From Candidatus Hydrogenedentota bacterium (GTDB lineage: Bacteria > Hydrogenedentota > Hydrogenedentia > Hydrogenedentales > SLHB01), in NCBI GenBank assembly GCA_013359265.1, contig JABWCD010000041.1:1-36546 (forward strand): 36,546 nucleotides of DNA, written 5' to 3'. Both the position numbers and the translations under genes were made by a program. The first letter of the stretch is position 1. Each line of letters opens with the position of its first letter. Shown here in pieces: positions 23,951 through 31,177 of this stretch. Under the pieces are notes generated by a model, which was not told the origin of the DNA, made no database searches, and was given only the letters and a program-made list of their open reading frames with translations.

Positions 23951-23959
23951 CCGAAACGG

Positions 23960-24874
23960 CTATTCGACAGTGACCCGGTTTCTTCCTTGCGACTTGCTCT
24001 TGTACATGAGGGCGTCCGCCCGTTGGACAATCGAGTCGATTTCGTCGTCCGGGCCCGCGACGACCGCGCCGACCGAAATTGTGACGACCAAGGTTCCGTT
24101 GCTTATGTTCGCGCTGGACCGCTCGACGAGGGCGCGCAGGCGCTCGGCGAACGTTTGTAACTGCGGCTTGTGGAGATTTGGCAGTATTGCGATGAATTCC
24201 TCGCCACCCCAACGTCCGAGGAAATCGCTCGAACGCATGGCGTTGGCCAAGGTTCGGGCGACCATTTTGAGGGCAATGTCGCCGATTCGGTGGCCGTATT
24301 GGTCGTTGAGGGCCTTAAACCGATCGATGTCCATAAAGACCAACCCCAGGCACGAATCGGTTTGTTTCATCTCCGAGAACTTCGTGCTGAGCATCTGCTC
24401 GGCATATCTGCGGTTGCCGACCCCCGTCACGGCGCACAGCAGCGACTGTGCCTTGAGTTCGTCGACCTGGGAAATGGCGCTCATCTCCGTCGTGGCGTCG
24501 TGAAACGTTTCCAGCCCGCCGATTACCGTTCCGTTTTCGTCGTGAATGGGGGCCGTCGTGACGAATACCGGCACGCGGTGTCCGGCCTTGTGGTGGAGAA
24601 AAAGCTTGCCGGTCCGGTTCGTGAGGTCGTGCATGGTCGCGGCCAGAGGGCAGTGCGACTGACACAGCGGGTTTCCGTCGAAATCGGTGTGCATCAGGAT
24701 ATTGTCGGCGCAGCACCTTCCCAGCACTTCGTCCGACAGATATCCCGTTATTCGCTCGGCGGCCTTATTCCAATATTGAATTCTGCGCCGCGTGTCGGTG
24801 AAATAAACCCCCTCGCCGAGATTATCGAGGAGCGTACGAAACAGCCTGTCGTTTTGAAATAGAGTATCGGACAT
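23960..24874 (-). CDS. PAS-GGDEF diguanylate cyclase
   Basis: 304 residues from ATG 24874, chosen because GGGGGAGGGGG lies directly upstream; an in-frame ATG at 24919 has no ribosome binding site. The PAS domain (about 8-130) holds an unusual Cys/His cluster: CC at 54-55, then LCQSHC (70-75). The GGDEF domain has the active-site motif GGEEF (223-227) and an RxxD inhibitory site (RSSD, 214-217) five residues before it, so it should make c-di-GMP from two GTP with product inhibition. No transmembrane segment is seen, so it is likely cytosolic. It is co-directional with and upstream of the pilus operon, whose first two products carry MshEN domains. Confidence 0.88.
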   Translation of the reverse strand: MSDTLFQNDRLFRTLLDNLGEGVYFTDTRRRIQYWNKAAERITGYLSDEVLGRCCADNILMHTDFDGNPLCQSHCPLAATMHDLTNRTGKLFLHHKAGHRVPVFVTTAPIHDENGTVIGGLETFHDATTEMSAISQVDELKAQSLLCAVTGVGNRRYAEQMLSTKFSEMKQTDSCLGLVFMDIDRFKALNDQYGHRIGDIALKMVARTLANAMRSSDFLGRWGGEEFIAILPNLHKPQLQTFAERLRALVERSSANISNGTLVVTISVGAVVAGPDDEIDSIVQRADALMYKSKSQGRNRVTVE

Positions 24875-25034
24875 CCCCCTCCCCCCGATTCGTTCCCCCA
24901 TTAGCTTTGCCGTGCTCATTGCCGAACGACGCCACAGGGGCGTTTTTCAGCATCGCGTAGCGCGAAATTCCGGCATCCAGGTCCGCACATCCGCCGAAGG
25001 TCATCACGATGCGATATGCGTCTCCCCGTTTCAT
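24822..25034 (-). CDS. Possible small protein overlapping the cyclase start
   Basis: 70 codons from ATG 25034 with a fair ribosome binding site (AAGGAAGG about ten bases upstream). It overlaps the first 53 bp of the cyclase gene in another frame. The product (starting MKRGDAYRIVMTFGGCADLD) matches no family I recognise. It could be a leader ORF that couples translation to the cyclase, or chance. The only support is the ribosome binding site and the position. Confidence 0.25.
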   Translation of the reverse strand: MKRGDAYRIVMTFGGCADLDAGISRYAMLKNAPVASFGNEHGKANGGTNRGEGDVRYSISKRQAVSYAPR

Positions 25035-25084
25035 ATCTTACTACCTTCCTTCGAAATAATGTTAATCCCTCTTTTCAAATGGCC

Positions 25085-25225
25085 CAGCGCGGAAGGTGAT
25101 GGCCCTCCTTGGGGCGGCGGCTGCATCGGATCGTGTATGATCCGCACTACGTGGGCGGCGCCGGGCCGCAACGGTCTGAGCCAACGGCAATCCGCCGGAG
25201 TGGCGGTGGTTTCTCGTGAGTGTAG
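25085..25225 (+). promoter_or_regulatory. Hairpin-rich leader region before the protease gene
   Basis: Between the cyclase and the protease lie several short inverted repeats: GCCC-TCCTTG-GGGC (about 25102-25115), CGGATC-GTGTAT-GATCCG (25127-25144) and CCGCC-GGAGT-GGCGG (about 25191-25205). They may fold in the 5' leader of the protease mRNA or act as an operator. No known riboswitch class was recognised, and no convincing promoter was found. Confidence 0.3.
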
Positions 25226-25331
25226 GTAAGTAAACAAACCGCTTTTCCGTCCTAGCAGACCAGAGGTTGGCGACACAATGCCGTTCATCTCCGCCAAATA
25301 TTCATTTCGCGCAAAAGAAGGGTATCAAAGG

Positions 25332-26444
25332 ATGACGCGTTTCGGTTTTCTCGCCGTGGCAATTGTTCTCGCGTGTCCTCTGTTTGCCGACGACATCGGC
25401 GATTCGCGCCGAAATGCCATTGTCACTTCAATCGAGCGCGCTGCACCAGCCGTAGTATCCGTAAACCTTTCAATGGTCACGCAACGCCGCATTCCGATGT
25501 TGTTTGACGAGTATTGGGGTCTATTCGACATACCGCGTCCAATGAATCAGGTGCGAAAGCGGCGGATGAACTCCGTGGGCAGCGGGTTCATTTTCGATGC
25601 GCGCGGGTACATCATCACGAACTGGCACGTGGTCGAAGGTGCGACGGGTCCGAACGACGCGATTTCGGTGACGCTGCCCGATGGCCGGGAGCTGCCGGTC
25701 GAGCTAGCCGGCGCGGACGAGCGCACGGACGTGGCGGTGCTGCGCGTGCGCGATGCGGCGAACCTGCCGAGTGTCGGCCTGGGGGATTCGGACGACCTGC
25801 TGACAGGCGAGTGGGTCATCGCGATTGGCAATCCGTTCGGGACGCTGATGAAAGACCCGCAGCCGACGGTCAGCGTGGGCGTCGTGTCCGCCAACCATCG
25901 CCGCGTGAGTTCGCAGATCGGTGACGGCGAACGCTTGTATCAGGGCATGATTCAAACAGACGCGGCAATCAATCCCGGCAATAGCGGCGGGCCGCTGGTA
26001 AATGCGCAGGGACGGGTTGTTGGCGTGAACACGATGATCTTCTCGCAGAGCGGCGGCAGCGTCGGGCTGGGGTTCGCACTTCCAATTAACCGCGCACGCC
26101 GCGTCGCGGAAGAGATCATTCAATACGGGCGCCGCCGCGATCCGTGGGCTGGATTCAAGGTCGAGGACGTGCAGTCCCTGCCACCGCAAATCCTCGCCGA
26201 ACTCGGGGTCCAAGTCGATTACGGCTGCATCGTGCGCAACATCGTCAAGGGGGTGCCCGCGCACCAGGCCGGCTTGCAGCCGGGTGACGTCATCGTGGGA
26301 ATCAACAACAACCGCGTCGAAAATGCCACAGATATCGACTTCGTGATTTGGGACTTGTTCGTGGGGGACCACTGCGCACTCACGGTAAACCGGCAGGGCA
26401 AGACGGGAACCGTCGAGTTTCTGATTCAGGAATTGACCCGGTAG
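25332..26444 (+). CDS. DegP/HtrA-family periplasmic serine protease
   Basis: 370 residues from ATG 25332, chosen because it gives a clean signal peptide (1-19, cleavage after LFA) and has GAAGGG about eight bases upstream. An earlier ATG at 25278 is in frame but poorly supported. The trypsin-like domain has His99 (TNWHVV), Asp133 (RTDVAVL) and Ser218 (GNSGGP). One PDZ domain follows (about 270-365, with GCIVRNIVKGVPAHQAGLQPGDVIVGINN). One PDZ rather than two makes it DegS-like in layout, but the cleavable signal suggests a soluble periplasmic protease. Its stop lies 7 bp from the stop of the convergent hypothetical gene. Confidence 0.9.
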   Translation: MTRFGFLAVAIVLACPLFADDIGDSRRNAIVTSIERAAPAVVSVNLSMVTQRRIPMLFDEYWGLFDIPRPMNQVRKRRMNSVGSGFIFDARGYIITNWHVVEGATGPNDAISVTLPDGRELPVELAGADERTDVAVLRVRDAANLPSVGLGDSDDLLTGEWVIAIGNPFGTLMKDPQPTVSVGVVSANHRRVSSQIGDGERLYQGMIQTDAAINPGNSGGPLVNAQGRVVGVNTMIFSQSGGSVGLGFALPINRARRVAEEIIQYGRRRDPWAGFKVEDVQSLPPQILAELGVQVDYGCIVRNIVKGVPAHQAGLQPGDVIVGINNNRVENATDIDFVIWDLFVGDHCALTVNRQGKTGTVEFLIQELTR

Positions 26445-26451
26445 CGCCTCG

Positions 26452-27315
26452 CTAATTCTCTAGTGCGTCGCTCCAGAGTTTCTGAGACCCTTCGATTCGT
26501 AGCGGACCGGCGATTTCCTTGCCATCGCGCAGTACTATGTACGCGTCCGCGCCGGCCACGCTGTCCCATTGCAGCTTCGCAATCCCGCGCGCCGTCGTTT
26601 CCGAAGATGGCGCCGTGCGGTTCCCTTGCGCGCCAACGGCAACAATCGCATAGCGGTGTTCGCGGGAACCGTCATCACTCACGATTTTCGGCGCTTCGGG
26701 CGCTGCAATCGGCTCGTGCAGCATGTCGCCGCCCCACAGATGCAATACATCCCGCGGCGAAGGCAAACCGCCACCGCCGTATCCACCGCCACCGAGTGAC
26801 ATCTTCCCCTGCCCAATCAACGCGTCGGTGAGCGGCTCGCCATGGTTGGGACGAAACGTCTGAAACCGAATGCGGCCGGGATGCGTGCCGCCGTTCCATT
26901 CCTCGCGGGGCACGTCGGAGAACTCGAGACCCTCGCCCTGGATGATCGCCATCTGCCGCCAATTGTCGTCGAGCCACACGTTCCACGAGATATGCCCCGG
27001 CGCGGTGCGGAGAGTGCCGTCGCGCTCGAGCGCGTGAAACCGATCGTCAAACGGATCGTCGATCTCACCTTTGATCAATCGGCTCCGCACCCACAGGCCG
27101 CCCGGTCCGTCGTGCAGCGCGCGCGCGTATATGCCGCGCGGAATTCCCTGCGCCTCGAAACCTTTCTCCCACGGCTCGCCCGTGTCAGAGACGATGAGTT
27201 CCTTCGTCACGATCAGGCGCTCGACGGTGAGCTCGTTCTGCGGTTGCGGCGCGATTTCGACGATGCCGAGTGTGGCGGCTATGGAAATCGCGATGGTGAG
27301 TAGACGGTCTTTCAC
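26452..27315 (-). CDS. Hypothetical exported or anchored protein with Fn3-like C-terminus
   Basis: 287 residues. GTG start with GGAGG nine bases upstream. Residues 1-20 are a hydrophobic signal or anchor. Residues about 28-170 repeat ELIVSDTGEPW- and GLWVRSRL-like strands, suggesting a beta-rich region. A short glycine-rich hinge (GGGGYGGGG, about 175-183) follows. The last 85 residues resemble a fibronectin-III-like domain (YAIVAVGAQGNRTAPSS then LQWDSVAGADAYIVLRDG). No family was recognised for the N-terminal half. It is the last gene of the envelope operon strand, 81 bp after lpxC-fabZ, at the place where lpxA is often found. Confidence 0.7.
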   Translation of the reverse strand: MKDRLLTIAISIAATLGIVEIAPQPQNELTVERLIVTKELIVSDTGEPWEKGFEAQGIPRGIYARALHDGPGGLWVRSRLIKGEIDDPFDDRFHALERDGTLRTAPGHISWNVWLDDNWRQMAIIQGEGLEFSDVPREEWNGGTHPGRIRFQTFRPNHGEPLTDALIGQGKMSLGGGGYGGGGLPSPRDVLHLWGGDMLHEPIAAPEAPKIVSDDGSREHRYAIVAVGAQGNRTAPSSETTARGIAKLQWDSVAGADAYIVLRDGKEIAGPLRIEGSQKLWSDALEN

Positions 27316-27396
27316 GATGCAGTCCTCCGGTGGGATTGGAATGGCTGCAAAGAGGATAACCCAAATGGGCCGCGGGAATCGGAATTGGATCGGGGG

Positions 27397-28758
27397 CTAG
27401 AAGTTCGCTTCTGGGGTCGCCGCGGACACGGCCGGGGTCTCAGTCTTGGGCGCGTCCATGAGGCCGAACATCATCTCCGCTTCGGCGACGATATGGTCGT
27501 CGCACTTGGCGACGGCGCGCACGCGGCAGGCGTTCCGGCGGATTTGCAGCATCTCTGCTTCGAGGACGAGTTGATCTCCGGGGACAACCGTGCGGCGGAA
27601 CTTCGCGCGATCGATACCGAGGAAGATGGCGACCTTGCCGGGATCGACGCCGCTTTCGTGAAAGATCAGGACCGAACTGACCTGCGCCATGCTCTCGATG
27701 ATCAACACACCGGGCATGACGGGCATGGTAGGCCAGTGGCCCTGGAAGAACGGCTCGTTGACGGTGACATTCTTAATGCCGACGACGCGCTCGAAAGGCA
27801 CGAACGAGAGGATGCGGTCAACGAGCAGGAACGGGAACCGGTGCGGCAACACTTTCATGATCATGTTGACGTCGAGTACGGTGGGCATTTTGCTCAAGGG
27901 CACTTTGGCGCTGGGCTTGGAGTGACCGTTCAGCAGGCTTTTCTTTACTTCCTGCGAGAACTTCACGTGCGATGCGTGGCCGGACTTCACGCCGATGACG
28001 TGACCGCGCACGGGCCGGCCGAGCAGATACATATCGCCGAGGAGATCGAGAATCTTGTGGCGGACAAACTCGTCGGGGAAGCGCAGTTCCTCGTTCAGGA
28101 TCGATTCGTCGCCGATCGCAACGGCGTTTTCCAGGCTGACGCCCCGGATGAGGCCCTGCTCCTGCAGCATTTTCGCGTCGCGCAGGAACCCGAATGTGCG
28201 CGCGGGGGCGATCTCTTTCGCGAAGGTTTCGGGCGTGATGATGTACGAGGCGTATTGCGTGCCGATGGCGACGTGGTCGAACGCGATCGTCATCGTGACG
28301 CGCAACTCGTCGGAGGGCAACACGCTCAACGCAACGTCGTCGTTTCGGTAATAGACCGGATGCTTTATGGTGATGTACTTTCGCTCGGCGTCCTGCTCGA
28401 CGAGCCCCGCCTTTTCGAGCGTAGTCATGAACGGGACGCTGCTGCCGTCGCCGACGGGCGTCTCGCTGGCGTCGACGTCGATCTCGAGGTTATCGATTCC
28501 GAGGCCGGCGATCGCCGCGAGAACGTGTTCGACCGTGTGCACCTTCACGCCGTTGATCCCGATCGTCGTGCCGTAGGAGACGTCCACGACGTTGTCGACG
28601 TCGGCCTTGATGCCCGGTCTGTCGGGCAGGTCGGTGCGGACAAATGTGATGCCGCTGTTGGGCGGCGCGGGCTTGAACGTGATGGTCGTCAGATTGCCCG
28701 TATGCAAGCCGATGCCGGAAAAGGATGCTTCCCTAGCGATCGTCTTTTGGCGTTCCAT
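27397..28758 (-). CDS. lpxC-fabZ: Bifunctional LpxC deacetylase / FabZ dehydratase
   Basis: 453 residues. The N-terminal LpxC part (about 1-275) deacetylates UDP-3-O-acyl-GlcNAc, the committed step of lipid A synthesis. It has zinc ligands His78 (HTVEH), His234 and Asp238 (RHKILDLLGD) and a late His (SGHASH, 261). The C-terminal FabZ part (about 295-440) is a hot-dog 3-hydroxyacyl-ACP dehydratase with LPHRFPFLLVDR (304-315), catalytic His341 (GHWP) and Glu355 (PGVLIIESMAQ). Fusions of this kind are known, notably in Bacteroidota and relatives. The start overlaps the lpxD coding end by 26 bp. Confidence 0.95.
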   Translation of the reverse strand: MERQKTIAREASFSGIGLHTGNLTTITFKPAPPNSGITFVRTDLPDRPGIKADVDNVVDVSYGTTIGINGVKVHTVEHVLAAIAGLGIDNLEIDVDASETPVGDGSSVPFMTTLEKAGLVEQDAERKYITIKHPVYYRNDDVALSVLPSDELRVTMTIAFDHVAIGTQYASYIITPETFAKEIAPARTFGFLRDAKMLQEQGLIRGVSLENAVAIGDESILNEELRFPDEFVRHKILDLLGDMYLLGRPVRGHVIGVKSGHASHVKFSQEVKKSLLNGHSKPSAKVPLSKMPTVLDVNMIMKVLPHRFPFLLVDRILSFVPFERVVGIKNVTVNEPFFQGHWPTMPVMPGVLIIESMAQVSSVLIFHESGVDPGKVAIFLGIDRAKFRRTVVPGDQLVLEAEMLQIRRNACRVRAVAKCDDHIVAEAEMMFGLMDAPKTETPAVSAATPEANF

Positions 28759-29785
28759 TCAGGGTACCTTCTAGTTGGGCCAGGCGTTGTTCGAGCGACT
28801 TCAATCGCTGCAACGCATCGGGGAGTTGCCGGAGCGAGGCCTCTTTCCGCCGGTGCCTCTCAACCTCGACCGCCGGGAACCCGGACACAATGGCCCCGGG
28901 TTTCACCGACTTTGTAACCCCCGCAAACGCGGCCACTTTGGCTCCTTCGCCAATCTCGATGTGGCCATTGATGCCGGCCGCGGCTCCTATGGTGACGTTG
29001 TCTCCCAGCACAGTGCTGCCTGCAATGCCCGCTTTTCCGCAGACAATACAGTTCCTGCCTAGCTGAACATTGTGACCTATCTGGACTAGGTTGTCAATCT
29101 TTGAACCTGAACCGATGAGGGTCGCCCCGAAAGTTGCACGGTCTATACATGTATTGGCCCCGACCTCGACATGGTCGCCCAGCACAACGGTCCCCACCTG
29201 CGGGATTCGAATCAGGAGGCCGTCTTGCTCGGTATAGCCGAAGCCGTCGGCGCCTATGACGGCACCGGGCTGGATGATGCAACCCTCGCCGAAGACGACG
29301 CGGTCGCCAATCGTAACATTCTGATATATAACGGTTTGCGTGCCAATGCGGCAGTCGCGCCCAATACGAGCGCCCGCGTGGACGGTAGCGTTCGCATCGA
29401 TTACGGTCCTGTCGCCAATGCTAGCGCCGGGGCCGATGCAAACGCCCTCAGCCAGCGATGCGCTCGGGGCTATGGCCGCCGTGGGGTGGATGCCGTCGGG
29501 CCGCCACGCCTGCTCGGCTTCGAGCCGCTGGAGCAGGGCGAACATCGCTGCGCGGGGATCGGGAACTTCGATGAGGGTCTTGCCGTTGAAGTCCGTGCCC
29601 AGGGGCACGATGACGGCGGCGGCGTTTGTCGTGGCCAGATGCCGGGCATACTTGGGGTCGGAGAAGAAAGTCAGGTCGGTTGTGCCGGCTTCGCGAATGC
29701 CGCTAATCCCGGTTACACGGGCCGCCGCGTCGCCTCGGACGACGCCGCTCACAAGCGCGGCGATGTCTCCGACAGTCATGTCCAT
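28733..29785 (-). CDS. lpxD: UDP-3-O-(3-hydroxyacyl)glucosamine N-acyltransferase
   Basis: 350 residues. A uridine-binding N-terminal domain (1-100; LTFFSDPKYARHL) leads to a left-handed beta-helix of hexapeptide repeats (about 100-310). The catalytic His238 sits in VQIGHNVQLG. A helical C-terminal tail (about 320-345) follows. LpxD adds the second hydroxyacyl chain from ACP to make the diacyl-GlcN precursor of lipid A. A GAGAGGA box precedes the ATG; a second ATG two codons on is possible. The 3' end overlaps lpxC-fabZ, so both are translated from one message. Confidence 0.95.
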   Translation of the reverse strand: MDMTVGDIAALVSGVVRGDAAARVTGISGIREAGTTDLTFFSDPKYARHLATTNAAAVIVPLGTDFNGKTLIEVPDPRAAMFALLQRLEAEQAWRPDGIHPTAAIAPSASLAEGVCIGPGASIGDRTVIDANATVHAGARIGRDCRIGTQTVIYQNVTIGDRVVFGEGCIIQPGAVIGADGFGYTEQDGLLIRIPQVGTVVLGDHVEVGANTCIDRATFGATLIGSGSKIDNLVQIGHNVQLGRNCIVCGKAGIAGSTVLGDNVTIGAAAGINGHIEIGEGAKVAAFAGVTKSVKPGAIVSGFPAVEVERHRRKEASLRQLPDALQRLKSLEQRLAQLEGTLNGTPKDDR

Positions 29786-29835
29786 CCCGGTTGGTTCCTC
29801 TCGCGTTGGCGCAATGGGTCCGGGGTTGGCGCGAG

Positions 29836-30432
29836 TCAGTTCGATTTCTTGGGCGTTGCTGCCGCAGTGGCGGCCGGCGCGCCGTTGAGCCTGTCAACGA
29901 CCTTCGACGTAATGTTGATCGGCGTTGCAAAATAGATGACCGTCGATCCGCTTTGCAGGATCAGGTGGTATCCGTCGTCCAAGCCGATCTGCTGAATCGT
30001 CTGGACCACGTCTTGACGGGCGCGCGACGACAACTTCATGCCTTCGTCGTCAAGCTCGCCTTTCATACGCTGGACGTCCGCGAGGTAATCGCGCTTCTTC
30101 TTTTGGATGGCGTCGACGCGCGCTTCCCGGTCGGACTCGGGGGCCGTCTTGAGGGCCTCGTCTTCCTTTTGGAGCGCTTCGTACCGGGCATTCAGGTCCT
30201 TCTCGATTTGGTCCCGCTTGTTTTTCAGCGTGTCGAGCTCGGTCTTGAGTTTTTTGTACTGCCGGAACACGTCGTCGATATCCACAACACCAATCTTGTA
30301 TTCCGACGCGGACGGCGCTACGGCCGCCGGCGCGCCTTGCGCCGCCGACACGGAGGTTGCCGAACTGCCGGACCAAAGGGCCACGATCGCGATAACGGTT
30401 GATCCCGCGGCCAACTTGAGCACTGTCTTCAT
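29836..30432 (-). CDS. OmpH/Skp-family periplasmic chaperone (second copy in operon)
   Basis: 198 residues. Signal peptide 1-30 ending VSA-A. The mature N-terminal strand YKIGVVDIDDVFRQYKKLK is the Skp start. A long charged coiled-coil hairpin (about 55-145) follows, and a C-terminal strand (YHLILQSGSTVIYFATPINITSKVV) closes the trimer body. Skp holds unfolded outer-membrane proteins on their way to BamA. It shares fold but modest identity with the gene just upstream. It lies 50 bp before lpxD. An Ala/Pro-rich C-terminal extension (about 183-198) is unusual. Confidence 0.88.
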   Translation of the reverse strand: MKTVLKLAAGSTVIAIVALWSGSSATSVSAAQGAPAAVAPSASEYKIGVVDIDDVFRQYKKLKTELDTLKNKRDQIEKDLNARYEALQKEDEALKTAPESDREARVDAIQKKKRDYLADVQRMKGELDDEGMKLSSRARQDVVQTIQQIGLDDGYHLILQSGSTVIYFATPINITSKVVDRLNGAPAATAAATPKKSN

Positions 30433-30474
30433 TGTGTTCGTTTTCCTGGGGTTTCGAGCGCGCCGCGCGCTGCG

Positions 30475-31035
30475 TTACTTACTATTCAGATGGTCCGTAA
30501 CTTTTTTCGTGATATCGAGAGACGGATCGAAGTACAGCACGGGCGTGCCTGCCTTCGGATCGGAATCGATAATGATCTTGTAACCTTCGGCATTGCCGAC
30601 TTCGCGGACGCCCGCGTCAATTTGGCCAAGAATCTTGTCGAAAAACTTGTTGGACTTATCGTCGATTTCGCCCTGTGCACGGCGCCACCGGTCCTCGTAG
30701 TCGCGGTTCTCCGCGGCGACCTTGTCGGTCAGCTCCTGGCGTTGCTGTTCGGTGAGCGTTTTGTCCTCGCGGAGTCTTTTGCGGCCCTCGTTGACTTGTT
30801 CGCGCAGTTTATCGATTTCCGCCTGCAAGTTTTCCTTGTCGGTTTCGAGGGCCTTCCACTCGGCCTCGCGCTGCCCGTAGTTGTCGAATACGGTCTTTTT
30901 GTTGATCACTGCGATCTTCGCGGCGCTTTTGCCGGCGGCTTCGTCCTGGGCAGAAACGCGCGGGACGGACACTGCGGCCGCGAGGCCGACGCACACGACT
31001 GCCGCACCGAGCGCAACTGCAATCCGCCGTTTCAC
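30475..31035 (-). CDS. OmpH/Skp-family periplasmic chaperone (first copy in operon)
   Basis: 186 residues from GTG 31035, with AAGGA ten bases upstream. The frame continues upstream to 31158 but without a signal start. Signal peptide 1-29 (VPRVSA-Q). AAKIAVINKKTVFDNYGQREAEW begins the Skp domain, followed by a Glu/Lys/Arg-rich coiled coil (about 60-140) and a C-terminal YKIIIDSDPKAGTPVLYFDPSLDITKKV strand pair like that of the second copy. The pair probably arose by duplication and may form separate or mixed trimers. Confidence 0.88.
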   Translation of the reverse strand: MKRRIAVALGAAVVCVGLAAAVSVPRVSAQDEAAGKSAAKIAVINKKTVFDNYGQREAEWKALETDKENLQAEIDKLREQVNEGRKRLREDKTLTEQQRQELTDKVAAENRDYEDRWRRAQGEIDDKSNKFFDKILGQIDAGVREVGNAEGYKIIIDSDPKAGTPVLYFDPSLDITKKVTDHLNSK

Positions 31036-31125
31036 GAGAGGAGTTCCTTCTTTCCGTGCCTGGCGCCCGGCGCGCGATAACCCACCGTGGTTTGCGCGCA
31101 GAAGCTGCCCGTGGAATAAACGCAG

Positions 31126-31155
31126 AGTATACCCATGTACGCTTTTTCGCCGCAA
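31126..31155 (-). promoter_or_regulatory. Candidate internal promoter before the skp pair
   Basis: Minus strand TTGCGG (31155-31150), 18-bp spacer, TATACT (31131-31126). The -10 matches five of six positions, the -35 three. It lies in the 142-bp gap between bamA and the first skp gene, the largest gap in the operon, and could raise skp/lpx expression apart from clpC-bamA. Confidence 0.4.
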
Positions 31156-31177
31156 CACCGGGCGCGGCGGGATGAGT

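Larger units (their letters stand above)
23545..23959. other. Intergenic region between the pilus operon and the diguanylate cyclase
   Basis: It has three parts: the GC-rich leader and promoter of the pilus operon (to about 23635), an AT-rich stretch (about 23636-23765) with an 11-bp inverted repeat, and a stretch of ordinary composition (23766-23950) in which the short open frames look like nothing known. A hairpin sits just after the cyclase stop. Confidence 0.6.

Noticed and set aside
24875-24919. Upstream ATG (24919) as the cyclase start
   Set aside because: In frame and adds 15 residues, but without a ribosome binding site. The ATG at 24874 has a strong G-rich one and begins just before the PAS domain.
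25081-25260. Known riboswitch upstream of the protease
   Set aside because: The hairpins were compared by eye with c-di-GMP (GEMM) and cobalamin consensus elements and did not match.
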